Assembly (NCBI GenBank): GCA_016202965.1
Contig: JACQNQ010000030.1
Coordinates: 1-7,785, forward strand
DNA: 7,785 bases
Source of the DNA: Candidatus Zambryskiibacteriota bacterium
GTDB taxonomy: Bacteria; Patescibacteriota; Minisyncoccia; Phycocordibacterales; DATDWN01
Reading direction: 5' to 3'
The notes under the pieces are model-generated. The model did no database searches. It was given only the letters and a program-made list of their open reading frames with translations, and was not told the DNA's origin. Shown in pieces: positions 4,803-7,785 of this stretch; positions within the stretch are counted from its first letter, which is position 1; every line of letters begins with the position of its first letter. The position numbers were made by a program, and so were the translations under genes.

Positions 4803-5504
4803 ATGCGATTACACAGATTCTACATAGACAAACCGATTAGTGAGGAGATGTTTGATATTACTGATAGAGACTTGGTTCATCAGTGGAGAAATGTTTTCCG
4901 ATACAATGTCGGCAGTCAAGCGGTGCTTTTTGACGGGTCCGGGACGGACTATCTTTGTATCATTAGATCTTTGCGAAATCTAGGCGCGACTGTTTCTGTA
5001 ATAAATAAGATAGAGAATAAAAATGTGCCTAAAATAAACCTCTGGCTCTGTCTTGGAATTATAAAGAAAGATAATTTTGAGCTGGTGATTCAGAAAGTCA
5101 CAGAACTCGGTGTCTCGCATATCGTTCCCGTATTATGCGATAGAAGTGAGAAGAAAAATATAAATATGGAACGTCTCAAGAAAATTACGATTGAAGCTTC
5201 GGAGCAATCCGGCAGGGGAGACATACCCGAGATTCACCAAGTTGCCGATTTTTCTGAAATTTTAGAACAAAAAATATTGCCGAGAGAAAAGATAGCATTG
5301 CATCTAAATAGCCGATATATCGGTGATTTTCTCTCTGATAAGAATCTAAAAGAATGGGCAGTATTCATAGGTCCCGAAGGCGGATGGAGCGATGATGAGC
5401 TCAAAGATTTCGCTCTACACAATATCCCGCAAGTTTCTCTTGGTCCGCAAATCCTCCGCTCCGAAACTGCCGCTATTGCCGTAACAAGTTTATTACTTTT
5501 ATAA
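4803..5504 (+). CDS. rsmE: 16S rRNA (uracil(1498)-N(3))-methyltransferase RsmE
   Basis: RsmE is a SPOUT-class methyltransferase that methylates U1498 (E. coli numbering) of 16S rRNA using SAM. The protein is 233 residues from ATG 4803. Seen are the PUA-like N-terminal start MRLHRFYID, the KKDNFELVIQKVTELGV segment (88-104), RSEK (114-117) and EASEQSGR (131-138). GPEGGWSDDE (190-199) and the SAM-binding trefoil-knot motif LGPQILRSETAAI (213-225) follow. In-frame ATGs at 4743 and 4788 would add 20 or 5 residues. I chose 4803 because family members begin exactly at MRLHRF and no Shine-Dalgarno supports the earlier ones. It is the only plus-strand gene and ends in TAA before a hairpin terminator. 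Its start is duplicated at 3712. Confidence 0.93.
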   Translation: MRLHRFYIDKPISEEMFDITDRDLVHQWRNVFRYNVGSQAVLFDGSGTDYLCIIRSLRNLGATVSVINKIENKNVPKINLWLCLGIIKKDNFELVIQKVTELGVSHIVPVLCDRSEKKNINMERLKKITIEASEQSGRGDIPEIHQVADFSEILEQKILPREKIALHLNSRYIGDFLSDKNLKEWAVFIGPEGGWSDDELKDFALHNIPQVSLGPQILRSETAAIAVTSLLLL

Positions 5505-5511
5505 AAGGGAA

Positions 5512-5543
5512 GTCCGGAGTGAAACTTCACCCCGGACATTTTT
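5512..5543 (+). terminator. terminator between convergent rsmE and the two-TM gene
   Basis: GTCCGG-A-GTGA pairs with TCAC-C-CCGGAC (5512-5537, one mismatch) and is followed by ATTTTT. It begins 8 bases after the rsmE stop. On the minus strand it follows the stop of the convergent gene directly, but the T-run there is weaker. Confidence 0.75.
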
Positions 5544-5775
5544 ATCGGAACCAATTTGGTTTCAATGCTACCGCGAACCGTAGCACTAAATATATAACGA
5601 TAAGCGGTATGCCCAGCATCAGCACAGTTTCATCCGGTCTGTCGTTTGGTATCAAACCCTCTTTCCCGAGCCAAGTCCAAGAAAGAAGGCCACCAATCAA
5701 AATCAAACCCAAAATCACCAACGATTGCCGAAAGTCTGCTTTCAACAGACTTTTTCTCATTCGAAAAGTTTTCAT
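5542..5775 (-). CDS. two-TM small membrane protein (77 aa)
   Basis: I do not recognise the family. A basic N-terminus (MKTFRMRKSLLKADFR) is followed by TM1 at about residues 17-36, a short polar loop with LGKEGLIPNDRPDET (36-50), and TM2 at about 51-71. The tail KPNWFR is basic. By the positive-inside rule both ends are probably cytoplasmic. A TTG at 5799 would extend it by 8 residues. ATG 5775 is preferred because GAGAGGG (5780-5786) sits just upstream as a Shine-Dalgarno. It is the last gene of a minus-strand run of three, 72 bases after the previous one, and converges on rsmE. Confidence 0.6.
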   Translation of the reverse strand: MKTFRMRKSLLKADFRQSLVILGLILIGGLLSWTWLGKEGLIPNDRPDETVLMLGIPLIVIYLVLRFAVALKPNWFR

Positions 5776-5847
5776 TAATCCCTCTCTTTCTGCTTTCAAT
5801 CTTATCAGATTTTAATACTTTAAGAAAGTCTGATTTCCTCTCTCCAT

Positions 5848-6114
5848 TTATTGAGCTTCTGGAGCGAGGTTGGTGGTGTTGGTATTATTCAAATCCGCTT
5901 CTATCGAGCCCAAGTCGTCAGATGAGCTGGTACTTTTTATTATAGCCGCTTCGGAATTATCAACCGTCATTTCTGTCGGACTTGTTGTCAGGTCCTGCGT
6001 CAGTTTTGTCTCTTCTATTCTCTTGCCCCAAAAATACAGTCCTCCAAGGATAATCAAGGCGATAATAATGATTGTTCCGATGATAGAGCCGATTGATGAT
6101 TTTTGTGTTTCCAT
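5848..6114 (-). CDS. single-TM anchored protein with Asp/Ser/Thr-rich tail (88 aa)
   Basis: A short polar N-terminus (METQKSSIGS) leads into one strongly hydrophobic TM segment (about 8-29, rich in Ile), then a low-complexity acidic tail with DDLGSIEADLNN (66-77). From memory, this anchor-plus-tail form is frequent in Parcubacteria; the function is unknown. A TTG at 6168 would add 18 residues. I reject that start because those codons run through a GC-rich palindromic repeat (6129-6158) and encode a Pro/Ser-rich stretch unlike the rest. ATG 6114 has no good Shine-Dalgarno. It lies 57 bases after the exported coiled-coil gene and probably shares its transcript. Confidence 0.65.
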   Translation of the reverse strand: METQKSSIGSIIGTIIIIALIILGGLYFWGKRIEETKLTQDLTTSPTEMTVDNSEAAIIKSTSSSDDLGSIEADLNNTNTTNLAPEAQ

Positions 6115-6128
6115 GTTGTTTTTCTTTG

Positions 6129-6158
6129 CCTCACCGTAGCTTGGCGAAGGCGGGTGAT
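6129..6158. repeat. GC-rich palindromic element between two genes
   Basis: TCACC (6131-6135) and GGTGA (6153-6157) flank CTT-GGCG-AAG, giving a small nested hairpin in an AT-rich spacer. It shares CTTCGCC and CTACGG words with 2895-2936 (read on the minus strand). Confidence 0.45.
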
Positions 6159-6171
6159 TAATTTTCAATTT

Positions 6172-6930
6172 TTAAGGTGTTTCAGTTTTTGTTTCAGCCG
6201 GTTTGATTTGGGAAAGACCTTTCAGACTGCCAACCGCTTTTTCTAACATTACATGCGACTCTCTCAAATGAGTCTCAAGTTCTTTGGCAATCGTTTTCAA
6301 GGAAATTAAAGAAGCTTTGGCTTTCGTTTTAGTTTCTAAGCTTGTCTCCAACGAAACTGTCGTGTCGGCAGTTTCTTTTAGTTTAATTAAAGAAGCTTTT
6401 GCCAAATCCAAATGCATCTTTGCTTCTGCCGCCAATTTTTCAGCTGCGGCCGTGTTTCCTCCGGCATTTTTAATTTTTTCAATCCTGGCGTTGACCCGAA
6501 CCATTATATTTTCTATCCTTTCTATGGTCGCCCGGAATCTCGCATTCATTTTTTCAAAACGATTTTCTATTTTTTCTTTGGCTTTTTCCGCTCTCTTCTC
6601 CGCCATTTCTGATTTTTTCTCTTCCATTTTTTCGCGTTTCTCCGTTTTTATTTCTTTCCGCGTTCCTTCTGTGGTGGAAGCCATTCCTTCTCTCGTCTCT
6701 TTTATTTTGTCTTTGGCTTCAGAGCGAACATTTTTGATGTCAGTTTTTGTTTGCACACGGACATCCTTGACGCCTTGGAGACGAGCCTTCAATGTCTGAA
6801 TAAATGTCGCCGGCTTGGTTTCCGTTTGGACGTTTGCTGTCGCGTCAGCGCTTGTCTCCTCCGCATAAGCTATAGCTCCTCCTCCCAAAACAAGAGAAGC
6901 GATAAGTATTTTTGAAATAAATTGTTTCAT
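6172..6930 (-). CDS. exported Lys/Glu-rich coiled-coil protein (252 aa)
   Basis: I do not recognise the family. Residues 1-23 form a Sec signal peptide: MKQF-ISK, a hydrophobic core ILIASLVLGGGAIA, and a likely cut AYA|EE. The mature part is a long alpha-helical, very Lys/Glu/Ala-rich coiled coil (about 45-155). A GGNTAAAEK break follows, then a second helix pair (about 162-235) and a Pro/Thr/Lys tail. ASLIKLK (179-185) and ASLISLK (206-212) are an internal 27-residue repeat that is also seen in DNA (15 identical bases at 6304-6318 and 6385-6399). No Cys or enzymatic motif is visible. It starts at ATG 6930, without a Shine-Dalgarno. It could be a cell-envelope or surface structural protein; this is inferred from the signal and coil only. 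Confidence 0.75.
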   Translation of the reverse strand: MKQFISKILIASLVLGGGAIAYAEETSADATANVQTETKPATFIQTLKARLQGVKDVRVQTKTDIKNVRSEAKDKIKETREGMASTTEGTRKEIKTEKREKMEEKKSEMAEKRAEKAKEKIENRFEKMNARFRATIERIENIMVRVNARIEKIKNAGGNTAAAEKLAAEAKMHLDLAKASLIKLKETADTTVSLETSLETKTKAKASLISLKTIAKELETHLRESHVMLEKAVGSLKGLSQIKPAETKTETP

Positions 6931-6965
6931 TTTGTGTAAAAGATGATATTTGTGATAATAACTCT

Positions 6966-6992
6966 ATTATACACGAAAAAACTGTTAGTCAA
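6966..6992 (-). promoter_or_regulatory. promoter of the exported coiled-coil gene
   Basis: TATAAT (6966-6971) is perfect and the -35 TTGACT (6987-6992) is 15 bases away, slightly short. The leader of about 30 nt lacks a Shine-Dalgarno. No terminator for ppa is seen between 6993 and 7024, so readthrough is likely. Confidence 0.6.
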
Positions 6993-7024
6993 TACCTTTA
7001 ATAAAAGTCTTTTCCTGACCCTAT

Positions 7025-7609
7025 TTATTCAAAGTTTTTTAAATAAATATCCTTATAGCGCTGTTCGCATTCCCTTATTACCTTTATCGCTTCATCTTTG
7101 TCAAAGAAACCTTTGGTAACACCCGCACCGGGTTTTTTCAAATGTTTGATGTGTTCCCAATAATAAGTGGTTTCCTTCTTAAATTGTTCGCCCAAGTCGT
7201 CAACCGATTGAATATGGTCGCTTCTCCTGTCATCAGAGAGCACGGCAATTATTTTATCGTCTACTTCCCCCGCGTCTTCAAATTTCATTACACCGATAAC
7301 GCGGGCTTCAACCAAACAGCCAGGCACAAGCGGTTCTATAACGTTTACGATTTCAATATCAAGCGGGTCATTGTCGTAATCCCAAGTTTGCGGAATAGCT
7401 CCGTAAGCAAAAGGATAGGCCAGTGACGAATAGCCGACTCGGTCAAGTTTTAACTGCCCGGATTCGGTGATAGTTTCGTATTTGCCTATGGTTCCCGAAT
7501 TTATCTCAACTATTGAATTGACAGTCTCTTCTTTTCCATCTACAAAAACAGGAAGAACATGCAGAAGATTGAGCATGTATTTTGATGGTTTGTGATTTAT
7601 ATTTGCCAT
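7025..7609 (-). CDS. ppa: inorganic pyrophosphatase, family I
   Basis: The enzyme hydrolyses pyrophosphate to two phosphates in the cytoplasm with Mg2+, pulling biosynthetic reactions forward. The 194-residue length fits soluble family I PPases. The signature DNDPLDI is at 79-85, giving metal-binding Asp79, Asp81 and Asp84. Upstream are KYETITESGQLKLDR (43-57) and YPFAYGAIP (65-73). Downstream are MKFEDAGEVDDKIIAV (108-123, further acidic ligands) and YYWEHIKHLKKPG (149-161). It starts at ATG 7609, without a Shine-Dalgarno, and stops at TAA. Its promoter may be TTTACA-N17-TACACT, six bases from the ATG. No residues look lost. Confidence 0.95.
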   Translation of the reverse strand: MANINHKPSKYMLNLLHVLPVFVDGKEETVNSIVEINSGTIGKYETITESGQLKLDRVGYSSLAYPFAYGAIPQTWDYDNDPLDIEIVNVIEPLVPGCLVEARVIGVMKFEDAGEVDDKIIAVLSDDRRSDHIQSVDDLGEQFKKETTYYWEHIKHLKKPGAGVTKGFFDKDEAIKVIRECEQRYKDIYLKNFE

Positions 7610-7615
7610 GATGTA

Positions 7616-7644
7616 AGTGTAAAACTAAAATATCAAAATGTAAA
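7616..7644 (-). promoter_or_regulatory. weak promoter candidate for ppa, possibly leaderless
   Basis: TTTACA (7639-7644), 17 bases, then TACACT (7616-7621), with 6 bases to ATG 7609. The -10 matches only 4 of 6 bases. Lack of a Shine-Dalgarno fits a leaderless mRNA. Confidence 0.3.
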
Positions 7645-7785
7645 ATGACCTGCCCGACTTGCTTTGCCCGTCAGAAGCGACTTCTTGTCGGGCTGGCAAG
7701 TCAAAGCGGGCGGGCAATGTAAAGTTAAAAATTGAATTCTAAAATTTTACATTTTTAATTGTCATTTTGATTTTTGATATTTGCA
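7631..7785. repeat. composite AT/GC inverted-repeat element
   Basis: AT-rich outer arms AAAATGTAAAAT (7635-7646) and ATTTTACATTTT (7744-7755) are perfect complements, as are TATCAAAA (7631-7638) and TTTTGATA (7772-7779). The GC-rich core has TGCCCG/CGGGCA (7651-7656/7711-7716), ACTTGC/GCAAGT (7657-7662/7696-7701) and an inner CCCG-CAGAAG/CTTCTTG-CGGG hairpin. From memory it resembles intergenic repeats common in Parcubacteria. It may extend past the window. Confidence 0.6.

Larger units (their letters stand above)
3712..4822. mobile_element. candidate hicBA-carrying insertion flanked by rsmE-start repeats
   Basis: Direct copies of the rsmE start (3712-3731 and 4803-4822, 18/20 identical) bracket a segment of about 1.1 kb. 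It holds hicBA, a 120-aa orphan, a 22-bp palindrome and promoters. The arrangement suggests insertion at the rsmE 5' end with the gene start restored. No integrase or transposase is present, so mobility is inferred only. Confidence 0.4.

Noticed and set aside
5848..6168. TTG start at 6168 for the one-TM protein
   Set aside because: The added residues are translated from a GC-rich palindromic repeat, and ATG 6114 gives a natural short N-terminus before the TM.
6284..6799. 171-codon plus-strand open frame
   Set aside because: It is the antisense shadow of the Lys/Glu-rich coiled coil, whose codons read as Phe/Ser on the other strand.
1..7785. CRISPR arrays, tRNA or rRNA genes, transposase or integrase genes
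   Set aside because: No regularly spaced long repeats, no tRNA T-loop or acceptor pattern, and no recombinase motif were seen in any frame.

Overview
The window looks like a chromosomal segment of a Candidate Phyla Radiation bacterium (Patescibacteria, most like Parcubacteria/Paceibacteria). That assignment is inferred. It rests on an AT-rich background, compact single-gene transcription units, short membrane-anchored proteins with Asp/Ser-rich tails ending like DDLGSIEADL, and GC-rich palindromes embedded in AT-rich spacers. Housekeeping genes that can be identified from sequence are HU, RNase Y (rny), ClpP, RsmE and family I inorganic pyrophosphatase (ppa). Nearly every gene is on the minus strand; rsmE is the only confident plus-strand gene.

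Layout from left to right. 32-331: a small charged hypothetical protein with its own promoter and a strong Shine-Dalgarno. 507-887: HU with a terminator, and a TCTGCG repeat patch in its 3' UTR. 1024-1221: a roughly 198-nt region that folds into a long nested rod, the best candidate for an unannotated structured RNA. 1233-2762: rny, complete in length and frame except for one in-frame TAG at codon 85. 2763-2993: a long rny leader behind a perfect TTGACA-N17-TATAAT promoter. 3045-3614: clpP. 3712-4822: a small accessory segment holding a hicBA toxin-antitoxin pair and a 120-residue orphan. Both ends of this segment carry a copy of the rsmE start (18 of 20 bases identical). 4803-5504: rsmE, facing a convergent cassette (5542-6930) of a two-TM protein, a one-TM anchored protein and an exported Lys/Glu-rich coiled-coil protein. 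7025-7609: ppa, followed at the right edge by a composite AT/GC inverted repeat.

Expression signals are unusually readable. TTGACT is the recurrent -35, and several promoters have TGn extended -10s. hicB, and possibly ppa, appear to be leaderless. Strong Shine-Dalgarnos occur only before three hypothetical genes and not before the housekeeping genes.

The most interesting points are four. The accessory segment appears inserted at the 5' end of rsmE, leaving a broken remnant (M-R-L-H-R-F-Y, then a stop) next to clpP. The hicB promoter is a near copy of the clpP promoter. rny carries a nonsense codon although TAG is evidently used as a real stop in this genome. A rod-like RNA candidate lies between rny and HU. 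Nothing here amounts to a proven new system; the hicBA/orphan segment and the rod RNA are the best candidates.
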